From Candidatus Dactylopiibacterium sp. (lineage in GTDB: Bacteria > Pseudomonadota > Gammaproteobacteria > Burkholderiales > Rhodocyclaceae), in contig JAVHXQ010000022.1 of NCBI GenBank assembly GCA_031119555.1, forward strand, positions 1 to 53,501: a stretch of DNA of 53,501 nt. Direction: 5' to 3'. The translations under genes and the position numbers were made by a program. Below are positions 37,237-47,408 of the stretch, one piece after another (position 1 is the stretch's first letter; each line of letters begins with the position of its first letter). The notes below the pieces were generated by a model. The model was not told where the DNA came from. It worked only from the letters and a program-made list of their open reading frames with translations, and made no database searches.

Positions 37237-37797
37237 CACCAGTCCCTTGTCATCGGCGAGCGAATTCGCCTTGTTGGTCAGCTTGCACAGGCTGTCATGG
37301 ATTTCGCCATTCAATCTAGACGACCCCGCGCCATTTGTCTTTCCAGGACGCGGCGCGCCGTGATGAGCCGCCAGCAAGCAACATGCAGCCACAGCCACAG
37401 CGACCTTACCCGATAGTCATATCGATGCGGCGCCCCCCGCCTCTAAGTCGCGCCCGCGCATGAAAAAGAAAGAAACGCCGCCGGCGGCATCGCGAACGCC
37501 GGGACGATCGGAACCCCGGCAGACACAACGCGCCGGCCCGGCTCGTCCGCCCCCACGCGTGAATCGCGCAAGCCCGGCTTCGGTGAAAAGCTGCCTTCCC
37601 CTTCTTTCGGAGCAGGACCATGCTCTCGCGTGGCACGCGGGTCTATTACGCCGACCTCACGCTACGGGACGACGACGGCCCGACCAAAGCGGTGCGATGC
37701 GATGCGATGAAGTTGGAGCGAGTCGCCGCGCAGCGCATGACGGTTTCGCCGTCGATGACGTCGGTGTGGGTGTGGGTGCCGGCGGCGCTGGAGTGCT
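37237..37797. other. Non-coding/decayed stretch upstream of the REC-EAL gene
   Basis: About 560 bases without a convincing gene. Frames on both strands (for example 37406-37636 minus and 37460-37819 plus) look like arginine/proline-rich shadows. The part nearest 37650-37797 lies downstream of the hsdM remnant and may be more of its decayed sequence. The REC-EAL promoter should lie within about 37240-37450 but no clear boxes were found. Confidence 0.45.
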
Positions 37798-37926
37798 TGC
37801 GCGCAGCGGGTTGCCGTAGCTCTCGACGAGGAAGCCGGCTGTGCCGCAGGCGGGATCGCAGATGCGTCCGGTGAGCAGCGGGCCCATCGCCTCGACGATA
37901 GTGCGGCTGATGTGGCGCGGAGGGGG
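37798..37926 (-). pseudogene. Fragment of a type I restriction N6-adenine DNA methyltransferase (HsdM)
   Basis: The minus-strand frame reads PPRHISRTIVEAMGPLL and GRICDPACGTAGFLVESYG. This matches the motif I region of HsdM (FTPRxxxRxxVEx..P, DPACGTAGFL). Only about 40 residues remain. The rest of the roughly 500-residue enzyme, motif IV NPPF, and any hsdR or hsdS are missing, so this is an inactive relic. A poly-C tract just before it looks like a frameshift point. Confidence 0.7.
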
Positions 37927-37967
37927 GAGCTGTCCTCCGTGGTGTACAGGGAGCGCAGGCCTTGGGG

Positions 37968-38102
37968 CTAGTCCTCGAGCGTGGCGTGCGCCCGCTTCTT
38001 GACGGCTTGGCAGCTCCGCCCCGCCAGCATGGCGACGCACGCCAGCCCGCAACCCGTGGGGTCCTCCTGCAAGACGCTCTCCAGGGGGCGGGGGCGCTTC
38101 GG
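37968..38102 (-). pseudogene. Truncated C39-like cysteine peptidase-domain remnant
   Basis: The minus-strand frame reads SVLQEDPTGCGLACVAMLAG followed by RSCQAVKKRAHATLED and TAG. The DPTGCGLACVAMLAG phrase is the catalytic-Cys region of small C39-like (papain-fold) proteins. Translation past the TAG continues PQGLRSLYTTEDS, so the stop may be a nonsense change (TGG to TAG). No start codon with ribosome site exists; a TAA lies just upstream at 38103-38105. Confidence 0.55.
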
Positions 38103-38134
38103 TTAGGTCGCGGTCATGTCAGTGAGTGCTTGCC

Positions 38135-38632
38135 CTATGCGTCGCCAAGGGCTGCGCGTAGATCGGTGAAAGTGATCATGAGGGTCATGGGGTCGAGTGG
38201 TGAAGCTTCGAGCCCTAGCTGCTGGTAAAAGGCGCGGGCACTGTCGCTGAGGGCATGCACGATGAGGCCACGCACACCGATGGCATCGGCCGCGAAGAGG
38301 GCACGCCGAGCGGCGTCCCGGAACAGCGCGCGGCCGAGGCCTTGGCCTTGATGCATGGTTGCCACCGCAAGGCGGGCGAGTACGACGACGGGAATCGGGT
38401 CGGGCATATTGCGGCGAAAGCGACCCGGCGCGGCGGCGGGGGCCACGGCGCTGGCGGCTAGCGCGTAGTAGGCCACCACGGTGTAGCCTTCGCAGCACAC
38501 GAAAGTACGCGAGGCGCCGCTGGCCTGGTTCTGCGCGGCGCGGCGGCGTAGCCAGTCATTGAGTGCGGGCTCGCCACAGTCGAAGGCGCTGAGGTCGTGG
38601 TGCGCAGCAAGCGGTGCGGGTGCAGTGAGCAT
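38135..38632 (-). CDS. GNAT acetyltransferase toxin of a TacAT/AtaT-like module
   Basis: This 165-residue GNAT-fold enzyme closely follows the TacT/AtaT pattern: FDCGEPALNDWLRRRAAQNQ, SGASRTFVC, GRFRRNMPDPIPVVVLARLA, the acetyl-CoA loop HQGQGLGRALFRDA and VHALSDSARAFYQQLG, then SPLDPMTLM. Such toxins acetylate the amino group of aminoacyl-tRNAs and stop translation. The gene appears intact. It starts 8 bases after the DUF1778 antitoxin gene, forming a two-gene operon. It sits among decayed genes beside tRNA-Pro. Confidence 0.9.
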   Translation of the reverse strand: MLTAPAPLAAHHDLSAFDCGEPALNDWLRRRAAQNQASGASRTFVCCEGYTVVAYYALAASAVAPAAAPGRFRRNMPDPIPVVVLARLAVATMHQGQGLGRALFRDAARRALFAADAIGVRGLIVHALSDSARAFYQQLGLEASPLDPMTLMITFTDLRAALGDA

Positions 38633-38640
38633 CAGCCTGG

Positions 38641-38934
38641 TCAGTCCTTCTTCCAGGGCGCCGGGGTTTGCATGGTCTTGCGCAGGCGTTCGTTGGGCTG
38701 GGCCGGCGCATCGAGACGTGCAAGGAATTCGGCGTAAGCCTCGGGGCTGACGGAGAGGACAGCGCGATCCAGCAGCGCGTCTTCCGCAGCACGGCGCGCG
38801 GCACCGAGGATGAACTCGGTGCGGGTCTTGCCGGCTGCTTCGGCGGCGCGGTCGATGAGGTTGCGCTCTTCGACCGGGATGCGCAGGTTGAGCGTGTCGC
38901 GGCGCGGGGCTTCAGTGGAGGGTGTGGATCGCAT
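38641..38934 (-). CDS. DUF1778 ribbon-helix-helix antitoxin (TacA/AtaR-like)
   Basis: The 97-residue protein has an N-terminal RHH DNA-binding part (DTLNLRIPVEERNLIDRAAE, then AAGKTRTEFILGAARRAAED), the DUF1778 pattern, and a toxin-wrapping C-terminal tail (LSVSPEAYAEFLARLDAPAQ). In the family it neutralises the GNAT toxin and represses its own promoter. The start ATG at 38934 is chosen from the family N-terminus. The promoter region just upstream contains a palindrome. Confidence 0.9.
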   Translation of the reverse strand: MRSTPSTEAPRRDTLNLRIPVEERNLIDRAAEAAGKTRTEFILGAARRAAEDALLDRAVLSVSPEAYAEFLARLDAPAQPNERLRKTMQTPAPWKKD

Positions 38935-38976
38935 GGTGCGGCTTCTGTCGGGGTGGTTTGCGTAGTCTAGCACTCC

Positions 38977-38995
38977 GTAACGTCAATGGCGTTAC
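38977..38995. promoter_or_regulatory. Inverted-repeat operator candidate of the toxin-antitoxin pair
   Basis: GTAACG and CGTTAC are spaced by 7 bases. On the minus strand the repeat contains a -35-like TTGACG (38981-38986); TACGCA lies 16 bases on as a weak -10. Its place 43 bases before the antitoxin start fits an RHH operator. Confidence 0.6.
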
Positions 38996-39002
38996 ACACC
39001 TG

Positions 39003-39248
39003 CTTCGATCTGTCCGGACGTGGGTGTCGGGGCTCACCGAAGCTGCGTACGATGCCAATAAGTCCATCGAGCTGGCCGTCCAGTGCAAACACGCCGGTGA
39101 TACGGGATCGAGCACGCTGCAGCTGCTCGACGGCGCGACGATTGTGGCGCGCGGGACTACGGTGCCCGTGGGCAACAAGGCATTCGTGCGGGCGGGGTTG
39201 GTGGAGGGCCCGGCCCCGAACCTTCCGCTGGTGGAGGTTGAAATCTAG
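39003..39248 (+). pseudogene. Possible 3' remnant of an unidentified gene
   Basis: An open plus-strand frame reads LTEAAYDANKSIELAVQCKH, then TGSSTLQLLDGATIVARGT and VEGPAPNLPLVEVEI, ending TAG. Unlike shadow frames it has balanced, beta-strand-like composition and is not arginine/proline-rich. No start codon or ribosome site fits and it begins next to the toxin-antitoxin operator, so it may be a cut-off C-terminus. I do not recognise the family. Confidence 0.35.
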
Positions 39249-39471
39249 CCGGGAGCTCGTCTTTGCGACCGGGGATACGGCAGCGCAAGGAGCACTTTCA
39301 GGGCGGCAAAGTTGGGTGTCAAACCCGCCTCGCGCAGCGCGAAAGTAACGCCTCGTTTCTAACTCAGCAAAAAGCAAAGAGGCGCGATTCTACTGGTGCC
39401 ATTAGTTTCGCAAAACGGTGCCAAAAGTCGCGCGCGCTTACAGCCCCCAAATCCAAAACCGTGGGACAGAA

Positions 39472-39500
39472 AGCAAAAAAGCCACTCCTCGGAGTGGCTT
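39472..39500 (-). terminator. Terminator of tRNA-Pro
   Basis: AAGCCACTCC and GGAGTGGCTT form a perfect stem (39479-39500). On the minus strand it is followed by TTTTGC. It lies 17 bases after the tRNA 3' end. Confidence 0.85.
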
Positions 39501-39516
39501 AAGTGCTTGTTTCTGT

Positions 39517-39594
<78 letters not shown>

Positions 39595-39606
39595 CACAGA
39601 AAAAGC

Positions 39607-39612
39607 ATTATA
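39607..39612 (-). promoter_or_regulatory. -10 box of tRNA-Pro
   Basis: TATAAT on the minus strand, 14 bases before the tRNA. The -35 region (around 39630) reads CTGGTG and is weak. Confidence 0.6.
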
Positions 39613-39660
39613 GCAGGCTTTCAGCGAAACACCAGAACCTGCGGGATTTTTTGCGTGCTT

Positions 39661-40041
39661 TCAGGCTCTCAGGATTTCGAGAATGGCTTCCAGTTCGCCG
39701 CGTATCTGCGCGGTATCGCTACGGCCGCGTTCGACGATCTCGTCGGTTTCGCGGCGCAGGATCTGGTATTCCTCGAGCCGGTTGCGCGCGCCGCTGATCG
39801 TGAAGCCTTCGCTGTAGAGAAGCTCGCGGATCCGGCGCACGAGCAGCACTTCGTGCCGCTGGTAGTAGCGTCGGTTGCCGCGCCGCTTCACGGGCTTGAG
39901 CTGGGTGAATTCCTGCTCCCAATAGCGCAGCACATGCGGCTTCACGCCGCACAGCTCGGCCACCTCGCCGATCGTGAAGTAGCGCTTGGCCGGAATGGGC
40001 GGCAGGTCTGCGGGTTCTTCAAGCGGTTTGCTGTTGTCCAT
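39661..40041 (-). CDS. MerR-family transcriptional regulator downstream of ihfA
   Basis: The 126-residue regulator has a MerR winged helix ([20 protein letters not shown], then [20 protein letters not shown]) and a short C-terminal helix for dimerisation. It lacks the effector domain and cysteines of metal-sensing MerR proteins. A MerR gene after ihfA is a common arrangement in beta- and gammaproteobacteria; the target is not established. It starts within the last 23 bases of ihfA, so it is co-translated with it. Confidence 0.9.
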   Translation of the reverse strand: MDNSKPLEEPADLPPIPAKRYFTIGEVAELCGVKPHVLRYWEQEFTQLKPVKRRGNRRYYQRHEVLLVRRIRELLYSEGFTISGARNRLEEYQILRRETDEIVERGRSDTAQIRGELEAILEILRA

Positions 40042-40357
40042 CGCTGAGTTGTTCCACGGCTGTCTTGAGCTTCTGACTGGCGTGGAAGGTCACGACCCGC
40101 CTTGCGGTGATCGGGATCTCCTCGCCGGTTTTCGGGTTCCGGCCCGGGCGTTGCGGCTTGTCGCGCAGCTGGAAGTTGCCGAAGCCGGAGAGCTTCACTT
40201 CCTCGCCACGCTCGAGCGCATTGCGGATTTCCTCGAAAAAACCTTCGACCATGTCCTTGGACTCACGCTTGTTGAGCCCCACGCGGTCGAACAGGATGTC
40301 GGCCAGCTCTGCCTTGGTCAGCGTGGCGCCGCTGCCGTTCTTGATGACGTCAGGCAC
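40019..40357 (-). CDS. ihfA: Integration host factor subunit alpha IhfA
   Basis: IhfA pairs with IhfB to make the DNA-bending protein IHF. The 112-residue product has [20 protein letters not shown] near the N-terminus, [20 protein letters not shown], and [20 protein letters not shown] with the DNA-intercalating proline region. The start is a GTG at 40357, preceded by GGGAGG. It overlaps the pheT stop by 8 bases. It is slightly longer than E. coli IhfA (99 residues) through N- and C-terminal tails. Confidence 0.95.
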   Translation of the reverse strand: MPDVIKNGSGATLTKAELADILFDRVGLNKRESKDMVEGFFEEIRNALERGEEVKLSGFGNFQLRDKPQRPGRNPKTGEEIPITARRVVTFHASQKLKTAVEQLSDGQQQTA

Positions 40358-42725
40358 GCAACTGCCCTCCCAGCTCACGCTCGGCGGCGCTGACGAGCGC
40401 GCGCATCGCATTGTCGATTTCCGCCTCTTCGAGAGTGCGGTCAGGATGCTGCAGCGTGGCGCGCAGCGCAATACTCTTGTGCTCGGGCGCGACGCCCTTG
40501 CCGGCGTAGACGTCGAAGAGTTCGATGCCCCGCACGACGCTTCCGCCCGCGGCGCGCAGCACGCGCAGCAGCTCGTCCGCGGTCACGCGGTTGGCCACCA
40601 CGATGGCAAGGTCGCGCTGCACGGCAGGATGACGCGGCAACTCGGCAAAAGCCGGCACGCCGGCGGCAAGCACGGCATCGAGTTCGAGCTCGAACGCCAC
40701 CGGGGCGCTGCCGAGGTCGTAGCGCTGCACGAGGGCGGGATGCAGCTCGCCCATGTAGCCCACGAGCGCACCGTCGCGCCGGATCTCGGCCGAACGCCCC
40801 GGATGCAGGCCCGGGTGCTTGGCGGCGCAGAAGGTGGCGGAGCGGCCGAGCAGCAGCTCGACGTCGCGCTTGACGTCGAAGAAGTCGACCTTGCGCGAAG
40901 CCAGGCCCCATTGCTCGGGCTCGGCGAGCCCCCACGCCAGCCCTGCCACGCGCACGGGTTGGGAAGCTGCCTGGACCGGTGCCTGCGCGGCATCGGGCGC
41001 AAAGCAGCGGCCGACTTCGAACAGGCGCACGCGGTTGGCACGGCGGCGCAGGTTGGTGTTGAGCGCGCCGACCAGCCCGCCCAGCAGCGTGGAGCGCATC
41101 ACGCTCATCTGGCTGGCAATCGGATTGGCGAGCCGGACAGGGTTCTCATTGCCTGCGAAGTCGCGTTCCCACGCCGCTTCGACGAAGGCGTAAGAGATGA
41201 TTTCCTGGTAATCCAGCCCGGCAAGCTGACGCCGCGCCCGGTGTACGGGGCGCAGGGTCTCGGTGGAGGGCAGCATCGTGACCGGCGCCTTGGGCGGCAG
41301 CGGCTCGATATTGTCGTAGCCATACACGCGTGCGACTTCCTCGATGAGGTCTTCCTCAATCGCGATGTCGAAGCGATAGCTCGGCGGCGTGACGCGAAGC
41401 GCCGCGCCCTCGCCTTCCACGCGCATGCCCAGCCGCTCCAGCGAGGCGCGCATGACGGCGTCGCTCACATCGAAGCCCAGCACCTTGCGCGCGCGCGCGG
41501 GGCGGAAGTCCACGCCCGCCCGCTGCGGCAGGTGGGCAGAAGAAACCGCCTCCACGACGGGGCCGGCGGCAGCGCCGCAGATATCCACCAGCAGCTGGCT
41601 GGCGCGCGCCATGGCGCGCGCGGCGAGTTCGAAATCGACCCCGCGCTCGAAGCGATGGGACGCGTCCGACGAGAAGCCCAGCTCACGCGCGCGCCCCACG
41701 ATGGCATCGGGGGCAAAGAACGCGGACTCCAGGAAGACGCGAGTCGTGTCGTCGGTCACGCCACTGTGTTCGCCGCCCATGATGCCGGCAAGCGCCAGCG
41801 GGCCGGTATCGTCGCTGATCAGCAGCGTGCCGGCCACGGGCGAGAGCTGCTGACCGTTGAGCAGGGTGATCCCGTCGCCGGCACGCGCGAGGCGTACGCG
41901 AATGGGGCCTTGCAGCCGCGCATCGTCGAAGGCATGCAGCGGCTGGCCAAGTTCGAGCATCACGTAGTTGGTGATGTCGACCACCGCGCTGATGGCACGC
42001 ACACCGCAGCGCTCGAGGCGGGCCTTCATCCAGTCGGGCGTGCTTGCACGCGCGTTGACGTTGGTGAAAACGCGTCCGAGGTAACGCGGACAGGCCTCGG
42101 GGGACTCCAGCCGCACTTCGCGCTGCTGCGCATGTGAAACCGCGACTTCGCGAGGTTCCACGAGCTGCGCGGCAGTACCGGTGAGCGCGGCCAGCTCGCG
42201 CGCCACGCCGACAAGGCTGAGACAGTCGGCGCGGTTCGGCGTGAGCTTGATCGTGATCTTGCGGTCGTCCAGCGCAAGGTATTCGCGCAGGTTGGCGCCG
42301 ACCGGCGCGTCATCGGGCAGTACGAGCAGGCCGTCGTGGTCCTGGCTCATGCCCAGTTCGTCGGCCGAGCACATCATGCCGGCGGATTCCACGCCGCGCA
42401 GTCTGGCCGCCTTGATGGCGAAGCCGGGCAGCCGGGCGCCCACGATGGCGCACGGCGCCTTCATGCCGGCCACCACGTTGGGCGCGCCGCACACGATCTG
42501 CAGAGGCTCGCCCTGACCGACGTCCACGCGACACACCTTGAGCTTGTCGGCGTCGGGATGCTTTTCAAACGAGAGGATGCGGGCCACCACCACGCCCGTG
42601 AAGGGCGGCGCGACGGGCTCGACTTCCTCGACTTCTAGGCCGGCCATGGTCAGCAGGTGGCACAGGGCCTCCGAATCCATGGCGGGGTTGCACAAGGCAC
42701 GCAGCCAGCTTTCAGAAAACTGCAT
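40350..42725 (-). CDS. pheT: Phenylalanyl-tRNA synthetase beta subunit PheT
   Basis: The 791-residue beta subunit of the alpha2-beta2 enzyme handles tRNA binding and editing of mischarged Tyr. It begins with [20 protein letters not shown], then the tRNA-binding domain ([20 protein letters not shown]), the B3/B4 editing core, B5 and the C-terminal FDX-ACB anticodon domain ([20 protein letters not shown]). Length equals the E. coli protein (795). It follows pheS by 6 bases and overlaps ihfA by 8 bases. Confidence 0.97.
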   Translation of the reverse strand: MQFSESWLRALCNPAMDSEALCHLLTMAGLEVEEVEPVAPPFTGVVVARILSFEKHPDADKLKVCRVDVGQGEPLQIVCGAPNVVAGMKAPCAIVGARLPGFAIKAARLRGVESAGMMCSADELGMSQDHDGLLVLPDDAPVGANLREYLALDDRKITIKLTPNRADCLSLVGVARELAALTGTAAQLVEPREVAVSHAQQREVRLESPEACPRYLGRVFTNVNARASTPDWMKARLERCGVRAISAVVDITNYVMLELGQPLHAFDDARLQGPIRVRLARAGDGITLLNGQQLSPVAGTLLISDDTGPLALAGIMGGEHSGVTDDTTRVFLESAFFAPDAIVGRARELGFSSDASHRFERGVDFELAARAMARASQLLVDICGAAAGPVVEAVSSAHLPQRAGVDFRPARARKVLGFDVSDAVMRASLERLGMRVEGEGAALRVTPPSYRFDIAIEEDLIEEVARVYGYDNIEPLPPKAPVTMLPSTETLRPVHRARRQLAGLDYQEIISYAFVEAAWERDFAGNENPVRLANPIASQMSVMRSTLLGGLVGALNTNLRRRANRVRLFEVGRCFAPDAAQAPVQAASQPVRVAGLAWGLAEPEQWGLASRKVDFFDVKRDVELLLGRSATFCAAKHPGLHPGRSAEIRRDGALVGYMGELHPALVQRYDLGSAPVAFELELDAVLAAGVPAFAELPRHPAVQRDLAIVVANRVTADELLRVLRAAGGSVVRGIELFDVYAGKGVAPEHKSIALRATLQHPDRTLEEAEIDNAMRALVSAAERELGGQLRA

Positions 42726-42731
42726 GATCGA

Positions 42732-43841
<1,110 letters not shown>

Positions 43842-43856
43842 TTACTGCTGCGCAGC

Positions 43857-44216
43857 TCAGGCGCCGAGCTGTGCCTTGGCCTGATTGGCCAGCGCCGCGA
43901 AAGCGGGCTTGTCAAACACGGCCAGGTCAGCCAGCACCTTGCGGTCGACTTCAATCGCAGCCTTCTTCAGACCGTTCATGAAACGGCTGTAGGTCAGGCC
44001 GACTTCACGCGCGGCGGCATTGATACGGGCAATCCAGAGGGCGCGGAACTGACGCTTGCGCTGACGACGGTCGCGGTAAGCGTACTGACCGGCCTTCATC
44101 ACCGCTTCCTTGGCGATGCGATATACGTTCTTGCGGCGGCCGCGGTAACCCTTGGCCTTGTCGAGGACTTTCTTGTGGCGGGCGCGAGCCGTTACACCAC
44201 GTTTGACGCGAGGCAT
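43857..44216 (-). CDS. rplT: 50S ribosomal protein L20
   Basis: L20 is an early 50S assembly protein, which in E. coli also represses rpmI-rplT translation. The 119-residue protein begins [20 protein letters not shown] and contains [15 protein letters not shown] and [20 protein letters not shown], a complete match to L20. It follows rpmI by 18 bases. Confidence 0.98.
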   Translation of the reverse strand: MPRVKRGVTARARHKKVLDKAKGYRGRRKNVYRIAKEAVMKAGQYAYRDRRQRKRQFRALWIARINAAAREVGLTYSRFMNGLKKAAIEVDRKVLADLAVFDKPAFAALANQAKAQLGA

Positions 44217-44234
44217 GTTCTATCTCCTTCCTGA

Positions 44235-44432
44235 TCAGGCGTAGGGCATCATGGCGTGGATGCGGGCGGTATCGGTGTCATGGACACCGGTCATGCCGCG
44301 CAGCTGACGCTTTGCCTTGGTGGTTTTCTTGGTCAGGATGTGGCGCTTGAACGCCTGCGAGCGCTTGATGCTTCCACCCGCGCGAACCTTGAAGCGCTTG
44401 GCGGCGCCGCTCTTGGTCTTCATCTTGGGCAT
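44235..44432 (-). CDS. rpmI: 50S ribosomal protein L35
   Basis: The 65-residue basic protein begins [20 protein letters not shown], with [16 protein letters not shown] in the middle, the L35 pattern. It lies after infC by 174 bases, a leader that may hold the L20-responsive control structure. Confidence 0.97.
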   Translation of the reverse strand: MPKMKTKSGAAKRFKVRAGGSIKRSQAFKRHILTKKTTKAKRQLRGMTGVHDTDTARIHAMMPYA

Positions 44433-44513
44433 CGAAATACTCCAACGATTTTAGATGTGACACCTGGTGGCTCCGATCCGGAACGCTTCAACTACCAGGA
44501 CACCACTTGTTTT

Positions 44514-44545
44514 GCAGCAGCGACCGTGACCGGCCGGGCTGCTGC
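44514..44545 (-). promoter_or_regulatory. Hairpin in the rpmI leader (candidate L20 control element)
   Basis: GCAGCAGC and GCTGCTGC make a perfect 8-base stem with a 16-base loop in the 174-base infC-rpmI spacer. In E. coli this spacer region folds into an L20-binding structure. The sequence differs, so the role is inferred. Confidence 0.4.
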
Positions 44546-44606
44546 GCCCCTTTTGCCACCTCTCGGCGGCAGATCCGTTTCTCTCCGCCTTGCAGCGGCG
44601 GCTCAC

Positions 44607-45131
44607 TCAAGCCTTCTTCTTGGGCGCGATGACCATGATCAGCTGACGGCCTTCGAGCTTGGGAAACTGCTCGACGACGGCCAGCTCGGCCAGATCAGCC
44701 TTGATGCGCTCGAGCTGGCGGATGCCGAACTCCTGGTGAGCCATCTCGCGACCGCGGTAACGCAGGGTCACCTTGATCTTGTCGCCTTCTTCCAGGAAGC
44801 GAACCATGTTGCGCATCTTGATCTGGTAGTCGTTCTCGTCCGTCTGGGGACGCAGCTTGACTTCCTTGACCTGGATCTGCTTCTGCTTCTGCTTCGCTTC
44901 GTGGGCGCGCTTCTGCTCCTGGTACTTGAACTTGCCGTAATCCATCAGCCGGCAAACGGGCGGACGGGCCTGCGGGGCGATCTCGACAAGGTCCACTTCG
45001 GCTTCTTCGGCCATCGCCAACGCCTGCTGCGTCGGGAAAATACCGAGTTGTTCGCCGTCTTCACCTACCAGTCGCACCTCGGAAACACCGATTTCCCGAT
45101 TGACGCGATGCGCGTTCTTTTCCTGAGCTAT
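44607..45131 (-). CDS. infC: Translation initiation factor IF-3 (AUA start)
   Basis: IF-3 binds the 30S subunit and rejects wrong start codons. The 174-residue protein has the N-domain [20 protein letters not shown] and the C-domain from about residue 80 ([20 protein letters not shown]). The ribosome site GGAGG lies 8 bases before ATA at 45131, and the protein beginning [11 protein letters not shown] aligns with known IF-3 N-termini, so ATA is the likely start codon. The upstream in-frame TTG at 45146 would put the ribosome site inside the gene. A non-AUG start lets IF-3 limit its own synthesis, as with AUU in E. coli. Confidence 0.93.
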   Translation of the reverse strand: MAQEKNAHRVNREIGVSEVRLVGEDGEQLGIFPTQQALAMAEEAEVDLVEIAPQARPPVCRLMDYGKFKYQEQKRAHEAKQKQKQIQVKEVKLRPQTDENDYQIKMRNMVRFLEEGDKIKVTLRYRGREMAHQEFGIRQLERIKADLAELAVVEQFPKLEGRQLIMVIAPKKKA

Positions 45132-45158
45132 GGCTGCAGCCTCCAAAAAGACAAAAAA

Positions 45159-47075
45159 CTAAGCCTCGGCGCCGCGAGCCCTGAGCTCGGCCTGCCAACG
45201 CTCGACCAATTCCGTGATGGACATTTGCCCCAGATCCTGACCGCCGCGCATGCGCACGGCGAGCTTTCCGGCTTCTTTCTCCTTGTCGCCTACGACAAGC
45301 AGGTAGGGCAGCTTTTGCAAGCTATGTTCGCGGATTTTATAGGTAATTTTTTCGTTTCGCAAATCGGCTTCAACACGGAAGCCTGCGGCACGCAGTTCGG
45401 CGGCCACGGATTCCACGTATTCCGCCTGCCCTTCCGAGATGTTCATCACGACGGCCTGGGCAGGCGCGAGCCACAGCGGGAAGGCGCCCCCGAAGTTCTC
45501 GATGAGGATGCCCAGGAAGCGCTCGAGCGAACCGAGAATCGCACGATGCAGCATGACGGGGCGGCGGCGCGAGTTGTCTTCGGCCACGTACTCCGCCCCC
45601 AGACGCTCGGGCAACACGAAGTCGAGCTGGATGGTGCCGCACTGCCAGGAGCGGCCAAGCGCGTCCTTGATGTGGTACTCGACCTTGGGACCATAGAAGG
45701 CGCCTTCGCCGGGAAGCTCCTCCCACTCCTTGCCCGAGGCGCGAAGCGCCGCACGCAGGCCCGCTTCGGCCTTGTCCCAGATTTCGTCGGAGCCCGCGCG
45801 CTTCTCGGGGCGCAGCGCCAGCTTGACGGCCACGTCGTGGAAGCCGAAATCCTTGTAGACGCTCATCAGCAGCGCGTCGAAGGCCATCGCCTCGGATTCG
45901 ATCTGGTCTTCGGTGGCGAAGATGTGGGCATCGTCCTGCACGAAACCGCGCACGCGCATGAGGCCATGCAGCGCTCCCGACGGCTCGTTGCGGTGACAGG
46001 AGCCGAACTCGGCCAGGCGCAGCGGCAGATCGCGATAGGAACGCAGGCCGTTGTTGAAGATCTGTACGTGCCCGGGGCAGTTCATGGGCTTCACCGCGTA
46101 GTCGCGCTTCTCGGACTCGGTGGTGAACATGTTGTCGCGATAGTTGTCCCAGTGGCCGGACTTTTCCCACAGCGAGCGATCCATGACCATGGGGGTGCGC
46201 ACTTCCTGGTAGCCCGCCACGTTGAGCCGGGCGCGCATGTACTGCTCGACCTGCTGCCATAGCGTCCAGCCCTTGGGGTGCCAGAACACCATGCCCGGAG
46301 CCTCGTCCTGCAGGTGAAAAAGATCGAGCTGCCTGCCCAGGCGACGGTGGTCGCGTTTTTCGGCCTCTTCGAGCATGTGCAGGTAGGCGTCGAGCTCTTC
46401 CTTCTTCGCCCAGGCCGTGCCATAGATGCGCTGCAGCTGTTCGTTCCTGGCGTCGCCGCGCCAGTAGGCGCCTGCCACCTTCATGAGCTTGAAGAACTTG
46501 AGCTTGCCGGTCGAGGGCACGTGCGGACCGCGACAGAGGTCGATGAAATCGCCCTCGCGATACAGCGAAATGGTCTGTCCGGCCGGAATCGCCGCGATGA
46601 GTTCGGCCTTGTACTTCTCGCCCAGTCCCAGGAAAAACTTCACGGCCTCGTCCCGATCCCATTCCTCGCGGCTCACGGCGATGTCCTTGCGCGCGAGTTC
46701 GCTCATGCGCTTTTCGATCGCGGCGAGATCCTCGGGCGTAAAGGGGCGCGAATAGGCAAAGTCATAGTAGAAGCCGTTCTCGACGACCGGGCCGATCGTG
46801 ACCTGGGCTTCGGGGAACAGCTCCTTGACCGCATAGGCCAGCAGGTGGGCCGTGGAATGGCGGATGACTTCGAGCCCGTCGGCATCCTTGTCGGTCACGA
46901 TCGCGAGCCGGGCGTCGGCGTCGATCACGCAGGAAGTATCCACCAGGCGCCCGTCGATCTTGCCCGCGATGGCTGCCTTGGCAAGCCCCGTGCCGATCGA
47001 GGCCGCCACCTGGGCAACGGAAACCGGGGATTCGAAACTGCGGACGGAGCCGTCTGGAAGCGTGATATTCGGCAT
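45159..47075 (-). CDS. thrS: Threonyl-tRNA synthetase
   Basis: ThrS charges tRNA-Thr in the cytoplasm. The 638-residue protein (E. coli 642) has an N-terminal TGS domain ([20 protein letters not shown]), the editing domain, class II motif 1, the catalytic [10 protein letters not shown] zinc site, motif 2 [20 protein letters not shown], motif 3 [17 protein letters not shown] and an anticodon-binding domain. The ATG at 47075 is chosen as the family start. It heads the thrS-infC-rpmI-rplT-pheST-ihfA-merR operon; infC starts 27 bases after it. Confidence 0.97.
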   Translation of the reverse strand: MPNITLPDGSVRSFESPVSVAQVAASIGTGLAKAAIAGKIDGRLVDTSCVIDADARLAIVTDKDADGLEVIRHSTAHLLAYAVKELFPEAQVTIGPVVENGFYYDFAYSRPFTPEDLAAIEKRMSELARKDIAVSREEWDRDEAVKFFLGLGEKYKAELIAAIPAGQTISLYREGDFIDLCRGPHVPSTGKLKFFKLMKVAGAYWRGDARNEQLQRIYGTAWAKKEELDAYLHMLEEAEKRDHRRLGRQLDLFHLQDEAPGMVFWHPKGWTLWQQVEQYMRARLNVAGYQEVRTPMVMDRSLWEKSGHWDNYRDNMFTTESEKRDYAVKPMNCPGHVQIFNNGLRSYRDLPLRLAEFGSCHRNEPSGALHGLMRVRGFVQDDAHIFATEDQIESEAMAFDALLMSVYKDFGFHDVAVKLALRPEKRAGSDEIWDKAEAGLRAALRASGKEWEELPGEGAFYGPKVEYHIKDALGRSWQCGTIQLDFVLPERLGAEYVAEDNSRRRPVMLHRAILGSLERFLGILIENFGGAFPLWLAPAQAVVMNISEGQAEYVESVAAELRAAGFRVEADLRNEKITYKIREHSLQKLPYLLVVGDKEKEAGKLAVRMRGGQDLGQMSITELVERWQAELRARGAEA

Positions 47076-47112
47076 GAAAGGCCTCGCGAAATCGGGGAGC
47101 GGAATCTGTGGA

Positions 47113-47146
47113 CGAAAAAAAAGTGCGGGGGTGAGCCGCACTTTTT
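47113..47146 (-). terminator. Terminator downstream of tRNA-Val
   Basis: AAGTGCGG/CCGCACTT (47121-47143) is flanked by A and T runs. On the minus strand the T-run (TTTTTTCG) follows the stem, which fits termination of the tRNA-Val transcript before thrS. The plus-strand T-run also makes it bidirectional. Confidence 0.8.
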
Positions 47147-47239
47147 CTTTTCTACCAAGGAATGCGCGACTCGTTGCGCCTTACGCTGCAATCAGAGCCG
47201 GAGTAGTTCGAAACATCTCTGCATTCCCCTTCAGGAATT

Positions 47240-47316
47240 TGGTAGGCGCGATTGGACTCGAACCAACGACCCCCACCATGTCAAGGTGGTGCTCTAACCA
47301 GCTGAGCTACGCGCCT
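47240..47316 (-). tRNA. tRNA-Val(GAC)
   Basis: The 77-base cloverleaf with encoded CCA has acceptor AGGCGCG/CGCGCCT, anticodon stem CCACC/GGTGG and loop TTGACAT, giving anticodon GAC. It is a single-gene unit with a promoter at 47329-47356. Confidence 0.95.
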
Positions 47317-47328
47317 GAAGAGCTGCGC

Positions 47329-47356
47329 ATTATAGAGAGTTTTTCTGGCATGTCAA
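47329..47356 (-). promoter_or_regulatory. Promoter of tRNA-Val
   Basis: TTGACA (47351-47356) and TATAAT (47329-47334) on the minus strand are both perfect, with a 16-base spacer, 12 bases before the tRNA. Confidence 0.85.
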
Positions 47357-47408
47357 AGCTTTTGTGCCGCTCGCTCCAAGATGCCGGCCCTCGCCCGTCA
47401 CTGCGGAC

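Noticed and set aside
37460..37819. Plus-strand frame of 119 codons starting MKKKETPP
   Set aside because: Composition looks like a shadow of decayed DNA, with no motif and no homologue I recognise.
38964..38969. TAGACT as the -10 box of the toxin-antitoxin promoter
   Set aside because: It is only 11 bases from TTGACG, too close for sigma-70.
37650..39516. Integrase gene or tRNA-end duplication for the tRNA-Pro patch
   Set aside because: None seen by eye; the island idea rests only on the remnants.
44256..46262. Plus-strand open frame of 668 codons opposite infC and thrS
   Set aside because: It is antisense to intact thrS, infC and rpmI and shows no domain.
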